Part shown: piece by piece, positions 32,083 to 40,418 of the stretch | How the letters are laid out: each line of letters starts with the position of its first letter | How positions within the stretch are numbered: the stretch's first letter is position 1 | Assembly (NCBI GenBank): GCA_947629015.1 | Contig: CANRCB010000017.1 | Coordinates: forward strand, 1 to 40,777 | Length of the DNA stretch: 40,777 nt | Direction of reading: 5' to 3' | DNA from: an uncultured Gemmiger sp. | GTDB lineage: Bacteria > Bacillota > Clostridia > Oscillospirales > Ruminococcaceae | Translations under genes and position numbers: made by a program | The notes under the pieces: generated by a model | What the model saw: the letters and a program-made list of their open reading frames with translations, nothing else | The model's database searches: none | Told to the model about the DNA's origin: nothing

Positions 32083-35000
32083 TCAGTAGGTGGCAAGGGT
32101 GGTGCCGGGGAAATAGTGGGTAAGGATCTGGTCGTAACGCCAGCCGTTGCGGGCGCAGCCGACGGCGCCCCACTGGCTCATACCGCAGCCGTGGCCGTAG
32201 CCGTAGACATCAAAGATAAAACAATCGAGTTCCGCATCATAGGTAAAGGTAAAGCACTGGCTGCGCAGGCTGCCGCCCGTAACGCTCTGCCGGGCCAGCA
32301 GCGTCTCGCGGAACCACGCACCGCTGCAGGTGGTGTTCTGGCCGCCGTCGGGGCCGATCTGCATTTTGGACACCCAGCCGTATTCATTGGCCGAGAGGAT
32401 CTTGAACCACTGGTTGGGGTCTACGCCGGCAAGGTCGATGCCAAGGCGGCTTTTGATGCGCTCCTCGAGCTGGGCGCGGGCAAAGCGCGCCGTGCCGCTG
32501 GTGGCGCCGTTGGTGTGCCAGTTGGTGGCGAACCGTTCGTCATAGGGGCTGTCCACCGGCTGGAGCCACGCGCGCTCCCCGCCCCAGACATCAGCCGAGG
32601 AGGCCGTGCCCTTGCTGGCGGAGGCAAAATAGGGCGTGAACGCCACCTTACCGTTGTAGGTGACGAGCACGTGCGCCACCTCCCGCGCGGCGGCCAGCGC
32701 GGCCTCGCCCGGCTCCTGCCCGAGCACCGCAGGGTAGCCCCCCTGGCTGAGGATCCAGCAGTGGGTGGCCACGCACTGGGCCTTGTACGCCTCGGCGGGC
32801 GCGCCGGCGCCCAGCTCGTTCTGGGCCACCATGGCCAGGCAGCGGACAAGGTCCATCGTCTGGGCGCTGCCGTTCATCGTCACGTTGATGGTCTCGCCCT
32901 CGGCGGAAGTCACGGGCGGTTCTGCCGGGGGTTCCGGCGTGGGCTCCGCGGGCGGTTCCGGCGTGGGCTCGGCGCCGGGATCGGCGCCGGGTTCTGCGCC
33001 GGGGTCGGCGGGGTCATCGACGACCGGGTCGTCGGGCGGGGCGGGCGTAGGCTCCTGCGGGGGCGGCGTGGGCTGGGGCGGGGCCTCGGTGGGGGCGGCG
33101 GGCGGCGCGGCGGGCAGGGTGGGGATATCCACCTGCTGCTCCGGCAGCGTGCCGGCGGCGCCCTGGTCAAGGTCGCTCTCGATGACGGAATGCCCGTCCA
33201 CGACGTCGGTCAGGCCCTTGAGCATCAGCTCGTCGGCCTGCGCGATGACGTTTTCGGCCTGGCTTTGCAGGTTTTGGAGATCTTCCTCCTGCTGCTGCAG
33301 GCCGTCCAAAATGCCGGTGCGGCCGGGGCCGGCCATCTCCTCCAGGGTGGAGCGGTCGGCGGCATAGTCCGCAAGGCAGGCCGCGAGCAGGGCGCCGACG
33401 TCGGGCATGGCGTCCGTGCCGGCGTAGCGCGCGGCGGGCAGCAGCGGCTGTTCGGCCGCCGTGATGGCGGCAGCGTTGAGCTGGGCGGATTCCGTCCCTT
33501 TGACAAGGCGGCCCGTCACGCACAGCAGCCCGCCGGCGTCGTCGGGGGCGGCCAGCGTCAAAAAGCTGGCGCCAAGGCCGGTTTGCAGGCCGGTGTCGAA
33601 CAGGCTGCGCATCCGCACGCCCATCACAAAGGCGAGGTAGCGCCCGTAGGCGGAAAGGTCGCCGTAGGCGGCCGGGTCAAAGGCGGTGGCGGGGGGCTCG
33701 GCGGGGTCGGCATAATAGACGCCCAGCACCTTGTAGCGCAGGGGGTCTTGCGCGGCGGTATACAGCGTAAAACCGCTGTTTTCTTTGAGGGTCTCAAGCG
33801 CGGCAAAGGGGCCGAGGCCGTCCTTCATGTCGATGACGGTATGCCCCGGCTGCGCCGAGCCCAGCCAGCACGGCTCCCCCAGCGCGGCGCGGGCGGGGGC
33901 GTCCGGCCCGGCAGCGTCCGCCTCGGCCGCGGTGTAGACAAGGCGCCCCGCCTGCCCGGGGAAGGCGAGGTACCCCAACACCCCGGCCTGCTTTTGCTGC
34001 GCGTTTTCCAAGTAGGCGGCAGCCTGCGCGTCAAAGCGGGCGGTGCCGTACATGCGCGGCTCGGGCGGGGTGCCGAGGCTGCCGCGGAAATACCGCCACA
34101 GCGCGAACCCGCCCGCCAGCAGGATGAGCAAAAACAGCAGCAGGATCAACAGCACGGTGCGGCGGCTGCGGCGCTCGCTCCGTTCGATAAGCTGCAGGCT
34201 GCGGTTGCGCAGCGCCTCGGCGCGGGCGCCGGGCAGCGGGTCCCCGCGGCCGTACAGGCGGTCGGCCGCCTGCTGCATATCCGGCTGCGGGGCGGAACGC
34301 GGCAGGGTGTAAAAATCCGGCACATCCTCATCCAGCAGCGAATGCGGCGGCGCGGGCCTTTCTTCCGGCTGCGGCGCGGGGGCCGGGGCCGGGGGTTCCG
34401 GCGCAGGCGCGGGGGCCGGGGGTTCGGCCTTTTCGGGCGCGGGGGGCTGGGGCTGCGGGGCGGCGCGGCGGATGCGCCGCGCGGGGGCGCCGCCCGGCGC
34501 CTCAAAGGTGATGGTGCCGGTGCGGCGGGCGCTGCCGCCAAGGTCCATCTCGCCGCCAAGGGTCCTTGTGGCGGCGGCAAGATCCAGCGCGGCGGCATCT
34601 TCCTCCGGCTGGACGGGCAGGTTTTTGGGGCGCGCTTTGTGCGCCGGGAAACGGGCGGTATCGCCGCGGCGCGCCTGCCCCACCTGGGAGACGAGCAGCA
34701 GCGGGTGCTCGTGCCCGGGGCGGAACGCGATGCTGCCGGCGGCGGGCGCCAGGCCCAGCACGCGGCGGCGGACCAGGTCCAGCAGGTGGTTGGTGATGGC
34801 GCCCTCGCCCAAATCGGGGGCAAGGGCGGTGGCCACGGCGCCGCGCCGGTCACACACCAACACAAAGGGCGGCTGCCCCACGCCGGCGGGGGTGTACACG
34901 GCGGCGCAGTCCGCCTGGCCGGCCAGCAGCGCCGTGGCGGCGCGCCCGGCCGCGGCCTGCACAGGGTCACCGGGGAATTTTTGCGCAAGCGCCGGCGGCA

Positions 35001-35424
35001 CCACGATGCGCTTGGCGTTTTGGGGGTGGCGGTAGGTCTGGCTGCCGAAATCAAAGGCGGCCTCGCTGTGCGCAAGGCCCTGCAGCGCGCCGCCCAGCAG
35101 GCGGCCGGTGGCCTCGTCCACCGCGACCAGCAGCTTGCGCTTTTGCAAAAGCGCGGTGAGCGCCGCCTCGGCCAGGCCCACCTCGCCCTCGGCGTAAAGC
35201 GCGTCGCCAAAGGCGGCGCGCAGGCGCGCGGCCCATTTTTCGCAGTAGGCCTTTGCCATCTCCCGTGTGGGGGCGCTGCCCTGGATGCAGACGGCATATT
35301 CCCCGTCGCGCTCCAGCAAACGCAGGCCGGGGCAGCCTTCGTCCCGCACGGTGCGCAGCACGGCGGTGACCTCGGCGCCCGGCAGGCCGAACACGCGCAA
35401 GATTTGCAGACAGGTTTGCAGCAT
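32083..35424 (-). CDS. CinA-like / TM / sortase-like / SpoIID fusion protein
   Basis: 1113 aa from the ATG at 35424 (GGGGGTGTGGCC upstream). Residues 1 to about 90 match the CinA linker and KH domain, and about 95-225 match the CinA C-terminal domain of the adjacent CinA, but ESCTGG has become DEATGR. A Pro/Ala-rich stretch (about 300-370) and a basic region lead to one TM (about 422-443). About 456-640 resembles a class B sortase (GVLGYLAFPG; FTLYTAAQDPLRYKVLGVYY; SFLTLAAPDD; TGRLV). The catalytic His is absent (HTVIDMKDG where YGHNMKDG is expected) and so is the Cys (TLAAP for TLSTC). A Pro-rich spacer (about 765-840) precedes a SpoIID/LytB domain (about 842-1113; QNELGAGAPAEAYKAQCVA, YGYGHGCGMSQWGA). 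SpoIID proteins are lytic transglycosylases. The N-part is cytosolic, the rest outside. Confidence 0.8.
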   Translation of the reverse strand: MLQTCLQILRVFGLPGAEVTAVLRTVRDEGCPGLRLLERDGEYAVCIQGSAPTREMAKAYCEKWAARLRAAFGDALYAEGEVGLAEAALTALLQKRKLLVAVDEATGRLLGGALQGLAHSEAAFDFGSQTYRHPQNAKRIVVPPALAQKFPGDPVQAAAGRAATALLAGQADCAAVYTPAGVGQPPFVLVCDRRGAVATALAPDLGEGAITNHLLDLVRRRVLGLAPAAGSIAFRPGHEHPLLLVSQVGQARRGDTARFPAHKARPKNLPVQPEEDAAALDLAAATRTLGGEMDLGGSARRTGTITFEAPGGAPARRIRRAAPQPQPPAPEKAEPPAPAPAPEPPAPAPAPQPEERPAPPHSLLDEDVPDFYTLPRSAPQPDMQQAADRLYGRGDPLPGARAEALRNRSLQLIERSERRSRRTVLLILLLFLLILLAGGFALWRYFRGSLGTPPEPRMYGTARFDAQAAAYLENAQQKQAGVLGYLAFPGQAGRLVYTAAEADAAGPDAPARAALGEPCWLGSAQPGHTVIDMKDGLGPFAALETLKENSGFTLYTAAQDPLRYKVLGVYYADPAEPPATAFDPAAYGDLSAYGRYLAFVMGVRMRSLFDTGLQTGLGASFLTLAAPDDAGGLLCVTGRLVKGTESAQLNAAAITAAEQPLLPAARYAGTDAMPDVGALLAACLADYAADRSTLEEMAGPGRTGILDGLQQQEEDLQNLQSQAENVIAQADELMLKGLTDVVDGHSVIESDLDQGAAGTLPEQQVDIPTLPAAPPAAPTEAPPQPTPPPQEPTPAPPDDPVVDDPADPGAEPGADPGAEPTPEPPAEPTPEPPAEPPVTSAEGETINVTMNGSAQTMDLVRCLAMVAQNELGAGAPAEAYKAQCVATHCWILSQGGYPAVLGQEPGEAALAAAREVAHVLVTYNGKVAFTPYFASASKGTASSADVWGGERAWLQPVDSPYDERFATNWHTNGATSGTARFARAQLEERIKSRLGIDLAGVDPNQWFKILSANEYGWVSKMQIGPDGGQNTTCSGAWFRETLLARQSVTGGSLRSQCFTFTYDAELDCFIFDVYGYGHGCGMSQWGAVGCARNGWRYDQILTHYFPGTTLATY

Positions 35425-35467
35425 GGCCACACCCCCAAAAACTTTCCAAAATGCCGCCTTGCGGCCG

Positions 35468-36769
35468 TTACAGATCCCAAGTATCGGGCGCGGCGTCGGC
35501 GGCGGCGCACCGCGCCCCCGGCTGGCCGAGCCCCAGCGCCATGCGGCGCAGCACATCCAACGCCCACAGCGCGGCGCGGGCACGCACGACCTCCCGCTCC
35601 CGGTAGGCGGAAAGCGCCAGCCGGTACAGGTACGCCTGCCCGGTGCGCGCATCGGCCCCCGCCAGGTAGACGGTGCCCACCGGCTTGCCCGGCAGCGCCC
35701 CGCCCGGCCCCGCGATGCCGGTGACGGCAACGGCCAGCTCGGCGCCGGAAGCGGCGAGCGCGCCGCGCGCCATGGCTACGGCCACCGGGCCGGAATAGAC
35801 GGTATACCGTTTTAAAAGTTCCTCCGGCACGCCCAGCAGCGTCTGCTTGGCGGCCTCGGCATAGGTGACGAACCCGTAGCCGAACACCTCGCTCGCGCCG
35901 GGGGCCTCGGTCAGGCGCTGGGCGATGAGGCCGCCGGTGCAGCTTTCGGCCGTGGCGGCGTGCAGGCCCCTTTCCCTGAGGGCGCGCACCACCGTCCACG
36001 CAAGGCCGGGCACATCGGTATCGTAGGCGGCGTCGCCCAAAACAGCGCGGAATTTTGCAAGGCGCTCCTCGCACAGGGCCTCGGCGGCGGCCGCGTCGGC
36101 GGCGCGGGCGGTGACGCGTATCTCGCTCTCGCCGGTCTTGCAGTAGATGGCAGCGGTGGGGTTTTCGCCCTCGAACAGCGGGGCCGCCTTGCTGGCGATG
36201 CTGCTCTCGCCGCCCAGCACGTGCAGCGTGCGGCTGCGGATGGTGCAGTTTTGCCGCCGCTCCAGCAGCGGGCGCACCTGCTCGGCCCACATGGCCTTCA
36301 TCTCCCGCGGGACGCCGGGCAGCAGCACGGCGCAGTGCCCCTGCCCATCCTCGAACCACGCGCCGGGCGCGGTGCCGTGGTCGTTTTCCACGGCGTGGCC
36401 GCGGGTGGGCACCATCGCCTGTTTGCGGTTGTTTTCGGTCGGCGTGCGGCCCATGCGGGCGAAAAAGGCGATGATCTTCCGCCACTGCGCCTCGTCAAAG
36501 CGCAGCGGGTCGTCAAAGGCGGCGGCGACCGTCTCCTTGGTCAGGTCGTCGGCCGTGGGGCCAAGCCCCCCGGAAAAGACCAGCAGCCCGCTGCGGGCTT
36601 TGGCCTGGGCGACGAGCGCCTGCAAACGGGGGACGTTGTCCCCCACCACGTGCTGGTGCAGCACGCTGATGCCCAGCTCGGCCAGTTCCCGGCTCAAAAA
36701 TTGGGCGTTGGTGTTGACGATATCGCCGAGCAGCAGCTCGGTGCCGACGCAGATGATCTCAGCGGTCAT
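35468..36769 (-). CDS. cinA: CinA (nucleotide-processing / NMN deamidase family)
   Basis: 433 aa. Residues 1 to about 170 form the MoCF domain (AEIICVGTELLLGDIVNTN; FSGGLGPTADDLTKE). The KH-type linker runs from about 175 to 260. The C-terminal domain carries ATAESCTGGLIAQRLT (near 275), GYGFVTYAEAAKQTLLGV and VTGIAGPGGALPGKPVGTVY. CinA proteins act as ADP-ribose pyrophosphatase and/or NMN deamidase in pyridine-nucleotide salvage. The ATG at 36769 has AAGGAGAGG; a start nine codons upstream is rejected. It lies 23 nt after thiI and 43 nt before the fusion gene whose N-terminus is its paralogue. Confidence 0.95.
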   Translation of the reverse strand: MTAEIICVGTELLLGDIVNTNAQFLSRELAELGISVLHQHVVGDNVPRLQALVAQAKARSGLLVFSGGLGPTADDLTKETVAAAFDDPLRFDEAQWRKIIAFFARMGRTPTENNRKQAMVPTRGHAVENDHGTAPGAWFEDGQGHCAVLLPGVPREMKAMWAEQVRPLLERRQNCTIRSRTLHVLGGESSIASKAAPLFEGENPTAAIYCKTGESEIRVTARAADAAAAEALCEERLAKFRAVLGDAAYDTDVPGLAWTVVRALRERGLHAATAESCTGGLIAQRLTEAPGASEVFGYGFVTYAEAAKQTLLGVPEELLKRYTVYSGPVAVAMARGALAASGAELAVAVTGIAGPGGALPGKPVGTVYLAGADARTGQAYLYRLALSAYREREVVRARAALWALDVLRRMALGLGQPGARCAAADAAPDTWDL

Positions 36770-36792
36770 GGCCTCTCCTTTTTGTACGGCTT

Positions 36793-37989
36793 TCACGGCA
36801 GCGGGGCGTCCCCCATGCGCACGGGCACCTTTTCGGCGCCTTCGGCGGCCGCCGCTTCCAGCGCCGGCAGTTCCGGCATGGCGGCCTCGGCGTCAAGGAT
36901 CCCGGCAAGGCGCGGGCGGGTCTTTGGGTGGGCCGGGGTGAAGATGGTGCAGCAATCCTCATACGGCTGGATGGAGGTATCAAAGGTACCGATGCGCCGC
37001 GCAACGGCGATGATCTCGTTTTTGTCCATGCCGATGCAGGGGCGCAGCACCGGCAGCGCCTGCGCGGTATCGGTGCATTGCAGCGCGGCCAGCGTCTGGC
37101 TGGCCACCTGGGCCAGGCTCTCGCCGGTGACAAGGGCGTCCAACCCGCACCGCTTTGCCACCGCGGCGGCGATGCGCAGCATGCTGCGGCGCATGAGCAC
37201 GGTGAAGATATCGCCGGGGGCGTGGTCGCGCAGGTATTCCTGCGGGGCGGTGTAGGGCACGACGAACAGCGTGCAGTCCCCCGTATATTCGCTGACGAGG
37301 GCGGCCAGCTCCTCGACCTTTTGGCGGGCGCGGGGGCTGGTGTAGGGCGGGCTGGCAAAGTGGATGTGGTGCAAAGCCAGCCCCCGCCGGGCCATCATGT
37401 AGGCGGCGACGGGGCTGTCGATGCCGCCGGAAAGCAGGTTGAGCGCCCGCCCGCTGGTGCCCACCGGCAGCCCGCCGGCCCCTTCCCGCTTGGGGCCGTG
37501 CAGGTAAGCGCCGCCCTCGCGTATCTCGACCATGACCTCCAGCTGCGGCGCGTGCACGTCGACGCGCAGATGCGGGTGGCAGCGCAGCAGATGCGCGCCC
37601 AGCTCGCGGCAGATCTCGGGGCTTTGCATGGGGAATTTTTTGTCCGCCCGCCGCGCCTCGACCTTGAAGGTTTTGACGCGGCGCAGTTCCGGGTCGAGGT
37701 ATTCCTCGGCCGCCGCGCAGATGGCGGCAAAATCCTTTGCGCACACGGCGGCGCGGGAAAGGCGCACCAGGCCGAAAATGCGGGAAAGGCGGCGCTCGGC
37801 CTCGTCCAGGTCAAAACCTTCGCTCTGCGGGGTGATGAACACCGTGCTCTGCGCCTGGGTGAAGCCGAAATCCCCAAGCCCGCGCAGGCGCGCGCGGATG
37901 GTTTTGGCAAGGCACGCCTCAAATTTGCCGCGGTTGAGGCCCTTGAGCGTCATCTCGCCCTCATAAGCAAGCAGTATCTCATGTATCAT
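36793..37989 (-). CDS. thiI: tRNA 4-thiouridine synthase ThiI
   Basis: 398 aa. N-terminal ferredoxin-like and THUMP domains (about 1-165; LLAYEGEMTLKGLNR, FKVEARRADKKFP) precede an adenylation domain with PP-loop LLSGGIDSPVAAYMMARRG (near 185). It ends without the rhodanese domain found in the E. coli protein, as in Bacillus. It puts sulfur on U8 of tRNA with sulfur from a cysteine desulfurase, and the gene 20 nt upstream encodes exactly that. Cys residues PYEDCCTIF near 345 fit the family. The ATG at 37989 has GGGAG upstream. Confidence 0.95.
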   Translation of the reverse strand: MIHEILLAYEGEMTLKGLNRGKFEACLAKTIRARLRGLGDFGFTQAQSTVFITPQSEGFDLDEAERRLSRIFGLVRLSRAAVCAKDFAAICAAAEEYLDPELRRVKTFKVEARRADKKFPMQSPEICRELGAHLLRCHPHLRVDVHAPQLEVMVEIREGGAYLHGPKREGAGGLPVGTSGRALNLLSGGIDSPVAAYMMARRGLALHHIHFASPPYTSPRARQKVEELAALVSEYTGDCTLFVVPYTAPQEYLRDHAPGDIFTVLMRRSMLRIAAAVAKRCGLDALVTGESLAQVASQTLAALQCTDTAQALPVLRPCIGMDKNEIIAVARRIGTFDTSIQPYEDCCTIFTPAHPKTRPRLAGILDAEAAMPELPALEAAAAEGAEKVPVRMGDAPLP

Positions 37990-38009
37990 CGTTATTTTCT
38001 CCCGTTTTG

Positions 38010-39176
38010 TCAGATGTGCCGCAGCGCGGCAAGGCCATCGCGCACGCCGTCGAGCAGGGCGTCGATGTCCTCGGGGGTGTTGTCGGCGCAGAGGCTGACG
38101 CGCAGCGCCGTGCGGACGGTGCGCGCATCGCACCCCATGGCGAGCAGGGTGTGGCTGGGCTCGCCCTTGTCGCACGCGCTGCCGCCCGAGACATACACCC
38201 CGCGCGCGTCCAGAAAGCCGATCATCGTCTGGCTGTTGACGCAGCCGGTGGAAAAATTCAGGATCTCCGGCACGCCGCCGGCGCCCGGCGCGGGGCCGTT
38301 GAAGGTGATGCCCCCAAGCCCTTCCAGCCCCGCCCGCAGGCGCGCGTGCAGCGCGGCGACGGCCGCGGCGCGCTGGCGGAGGGTGGCGGCGCCCTGTTCG
38401 GCGGCAAGGCCGAGGCCGACGATGTAGGGCGTGTTCTCGGTGCCGGGGCGGATGCCGCGCTCCTGATGGCCGCCGAGGTAGGGCGGGCGCAGGTGCTGGC
38501 GCTGGTTGTCGCACAGATAGAGCGCCCCCACGCCCTTGGGCGCGTGCACCTTGTGCCCCGAGACGGAAAGCGTATCCACGCCGGGCAGGCGCTTTATATC
38601 AACGGGCAGGCGCAGCCACGCCTGCACGGCGTCGATATGTACGGCGCAGCGGCTGTTTTTGACCTTGACGCCCGCCGCGAGGGCGGCGATGTCCTGCAGG
38701 GCGCCCGTCTCGTTGTTGACGGCCATGCAGGCCGCGAGGGCGGTATTTTTATCGACGGCGGCCAAAAATTTCTGCAGGTCCAGCGTGCCGTCCCTTTCGG
38801 GCGGGATCTCGCGCACCTCCCACCCCTGCCGGCCCAGCGCGCGGATGGGCCGCTGCACGCTGGGATGCTCGAACCCCGACACGACGATGTTTTTGCCCCA
38901 TGCGGCGCGGGCCCCGGCGGCGCCGAGGATGGCCAGGTTGTTGCCCTCCGACCCGCCGGAGGTGAAATAGACCTCGTCCGCGCGGCAGCCAAGGCTTTTG
39001 GCCACCTGCGCGCGGGCGGTTTGCAGCGCGTTCTGCGCCGCCACGGCCGGGCCGTACAGGCTGCTGGGGTTGGCCCAGTGGCCCGAAAGCGCTTCGGCCA
39101 CGGCCGCCGCCACCGCGGGGCTGACAAGGGTGGTGGCGGCGTTATCAAGGTAGTGCAGCGCGGGGTCGGTGCGCAT
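38010..39176 (-). CDS. Cysteine desulfurase (NifS/IscS family), ThiI partner
   Basis: 388 aa PLP enzyme. YLDNAATTLVSPAV near the N-terminus, TSGGSEGNNLAI, FEHPSV (base-stacking His), HIDAVQAW, the Schiff-base Lys in SVSGHKVHAPKGVG (near 199) and the active-site Cys loop SGGSACDKGEPS (near 323). It takes sulfur from cysteine. Position before thiI makes it the dedicated sulfur donor for 4-thiouridine (as NifZ-ThiI in Bacillus) rather than the main Fe-S enzyme. The ATG at 39176 has AAAGGAT. First gene of the operon. Confidence 0.93.
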   Translation of the reverse strand: MRTDPALHYLDNAATTLVSPAVAAAVAEALSGHWANPSSLYGPAVAAQNALQTARAQVAKSLGCRADEVYFTSGGSEGNNLAILGAAGARAAWGKNIVVSGFEHPSVQRPIRALGRQGWEVREIPPERDGTLDLQKFLAAVDKNTALAACMAVNNETGALQDIAALAAGVKVKNSRCAVHIDAVQAWLRLPVDIKRLPGVDTLSVSGHKVHAPKGVGALYLCDNQRQHLRPPYLGGHQERGIRPGTENTPYIVGLGLAAEQGAATLRQRAAAVAALHARLRAGLEGLGGITFNGPAPGAGGVPEILNFSTGCVNSQTMIGFLDARGVYVSGGSACDKGEPSHTLLAMGCDARTVRTALRVSLCADNTPEDIDALLDGVRDGLAALRHI

Positions 39177-39221
39177 GGCGGGGCATCCTTTCGGTAAAAA
39201 TGTACAAACTGATACAGGATA

Positions 39222-39250
39222 ATTATACACGTGCCGCACACCAAAAACAA
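39222..39250 (-). promoter_or_regulatory. Sigma-A promoter of the cysteine desulfurase operon
   Basis: On the minus strand: TTGTTT (39250-39245), 17-nt spacer, TATAAT (39227-39222). This is the only good promoter seen for the run of five minus-strand genes ending at 29193. Confidence 0.7.
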
Positions 39251-39260
39251 GGCGGAAATG

Positions 39261-39299
39261 TAAAAACCCGGCCTGTGCGGCGCAGCGCACAGGCCGGGT
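39261..39299 (-). terminator. Minus-strand terminator downstream of the spoVAC region
   Basis: A perfect 13-bp stem (39266-39278 with 39287-39299) is followed, on the minus strand, by TTTTTA (39266-39261). It ends transcription coming from spoVAC before the desulfurase promoter. This implies a spoVAC transcript with a roughly 620-nt structured 3' region. Confidence 0.82.
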
Positions 39300-39341
39300 G
39301 GGGGATGCGGCGGGAAACGCCCCGCGGCCGCCATCCCCCTT

Positions 39342-39920
39342 GCGGGCCGATTGGACCCCGCCCTACAAACCACCCGGGAACAACATTTGCAGCAAGGTTC
39401 GGGGCGTCGGGGACGCCGCCCCCTACAAACCCGATGCTATGTTTCTCGCGGTTTGCGGGCCGCATTGCAGGGCACCCCTTGCGGGGCTATGCGGCCCCTA
39501 CGGACGTTCCGTTGGTGTCTGCAAAACCGTTTGCCACGCCCTGCCCATAGCGGCGCGCAGCGCGGCGTGAGCGTGGACGACGCCGCAAGGTGGCGTCCGT
39601 CCGGCGGACGGGAGATGGTGCCCGCCGAAACAACCGGGCGATGTCTTGCCTCGGGGGTTTCCAAAGGGGGGAACCCCCTTTGGTCGTGGGTCCGCTGCAT
39701 GCGAAACCAGCGGGACCTTTCTGGTTCTCTTTCGGTCACGAAAGAGAACGGAAAAACCCAAATCCCGGCAGCAGGCGGCAGCCAACAGGCCTCGTGGCGG
39801 GGTCAAGACCCCGCCCTACAAATCGACCGGAAATGGGATGCAATTTGCGGGCCGATTGTGATCGGCCCTTACGGGATGGATGATACGTTTTCCTTTTCCC
39901 TGTAGGGGTGCGGCGGGGCC
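39342..39920. repeat. Cluster of REP elements and perfect hairpins
   Basis: This region has no convincing gene. It contains REP-like units at 39342-39366 (chimeric), 39401-39426 (type B), 39457-39501 (a longer hairpin, GGGCCGCAT / ATGCGGCCC), 39796-39819 (type A) and 39847-39875 (GGGCCGAT / ATCGGCCC type), plus a partial GTAGGGG element at about 39902. Between them lie perfect hairpins CCAAAGGGGG-GAA-CCCCCTTTGG (39660-39682) and GTTCTCTTTCG-GTCA-CGAAAGAGAAC (39724-39749). It forms the tail of the predicted spoVAC transcript. Confidence 0.8.
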
Positions 39921-40364
39921 TCAAGCGGCGGCCTGCATCGCCCAGTAGATGAGCCCCCACACCCAGGAAGCAAGCGTGCCAAAGGCGATGACCGGCCCCG
40001 CGATGGTGAAGATTTTGGCGCCGACGCCGGTCACCCAGCCTTCGGCCTTGAACTCCACCGCCGGGCTGACGACGGAGTTGGCGAACCCCGTGATGGGCAC
40101 CAGCGTGCCCGCGCCCGCCTTGGCGGCGAGCTTCTGGTACCATCCCGGCACCGTGAGCACCGCCGACAGCAGGATGAGGCTGACGCTCGTGAGCATACCG
40201 GCGGTCTGCTTGTCATACCAGAGCAGATACATCCGGCGCAGCGCCTCGCCGACAGTGCAGATGAGCCCGCCGACGCAGAACGCCCACACGCAGTCCCGCC
40301 ATACCGGCGACGGCGGCGAGGCGTTTTTGACCATCTCGCCATATTTTTTGGGGGTGAGTTTCAT
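39921..40364 (-). CDS. spoVAC: Stage V sporulation protein AC
   Basis: 147 aa. MKLTPKKYGEMVKNASPPSP at the start, FCVGGLICTVGEALRR, and AGTLVPITGFANSVVSPAVEFKAEG are hallmarks of SpoVAC, followed by GVGAKIFTIAGPVIAFG. About four TM helices. SpoVAC is an inner-membrane channel used to move dipicolinate (and reported as mechanosensitive) in spores. Usually it is followed by spoVAD and spoVAE, but here the operon ends after it. Its upstream region has a sigma-G-like promoter. AAGGGATG precedes the ATG. Confidence 0.93.
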   Translation of the reverse strand: MKLTPKKYGEMVKNASPPSPVWRDCVWAFCVGGLICTVGEALRRMYLLWYDKQTAGMLTSVSLILLSAVLTVPGWYQKLAAKAGAGTLVPITGFANSVVSPAVEFKAEGWVTGVGAKIFTIAGPVIAFGTLASWVWGLIYWAMQAAA

Positions 40365-40386
40365 GGGGCATCCCTTCTTTTGGGGG

Positions 40387-40417
40387 TACTATGCCCCGCG
40401 CGGCGGCGGGATATACC
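40387..40417 (-). promoter_or_regulatory. Sigma-G-like forespore promoter of spoVAC
   Basis: On the minus strand: GGTATA (40417-40412), 18-nt spacer, CATAGTA (40393-40387). This fits the sigma-G pattern YGHATR-18-CAHWHTA at 5 of 6 and 6 of 7 positions. The predicted leader is about 16 nt. Confidence 0.55.
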
Positions 40418-40418
40418 T

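Noticed and set aside
35425-35730. Upstream extension of the fusion protein to 35730
   Set aside because: The extra residues are Arg/Pro-rich shadow of the cinA 3' end. The ATG at 35424 starts exactly at the CinA-like linker.
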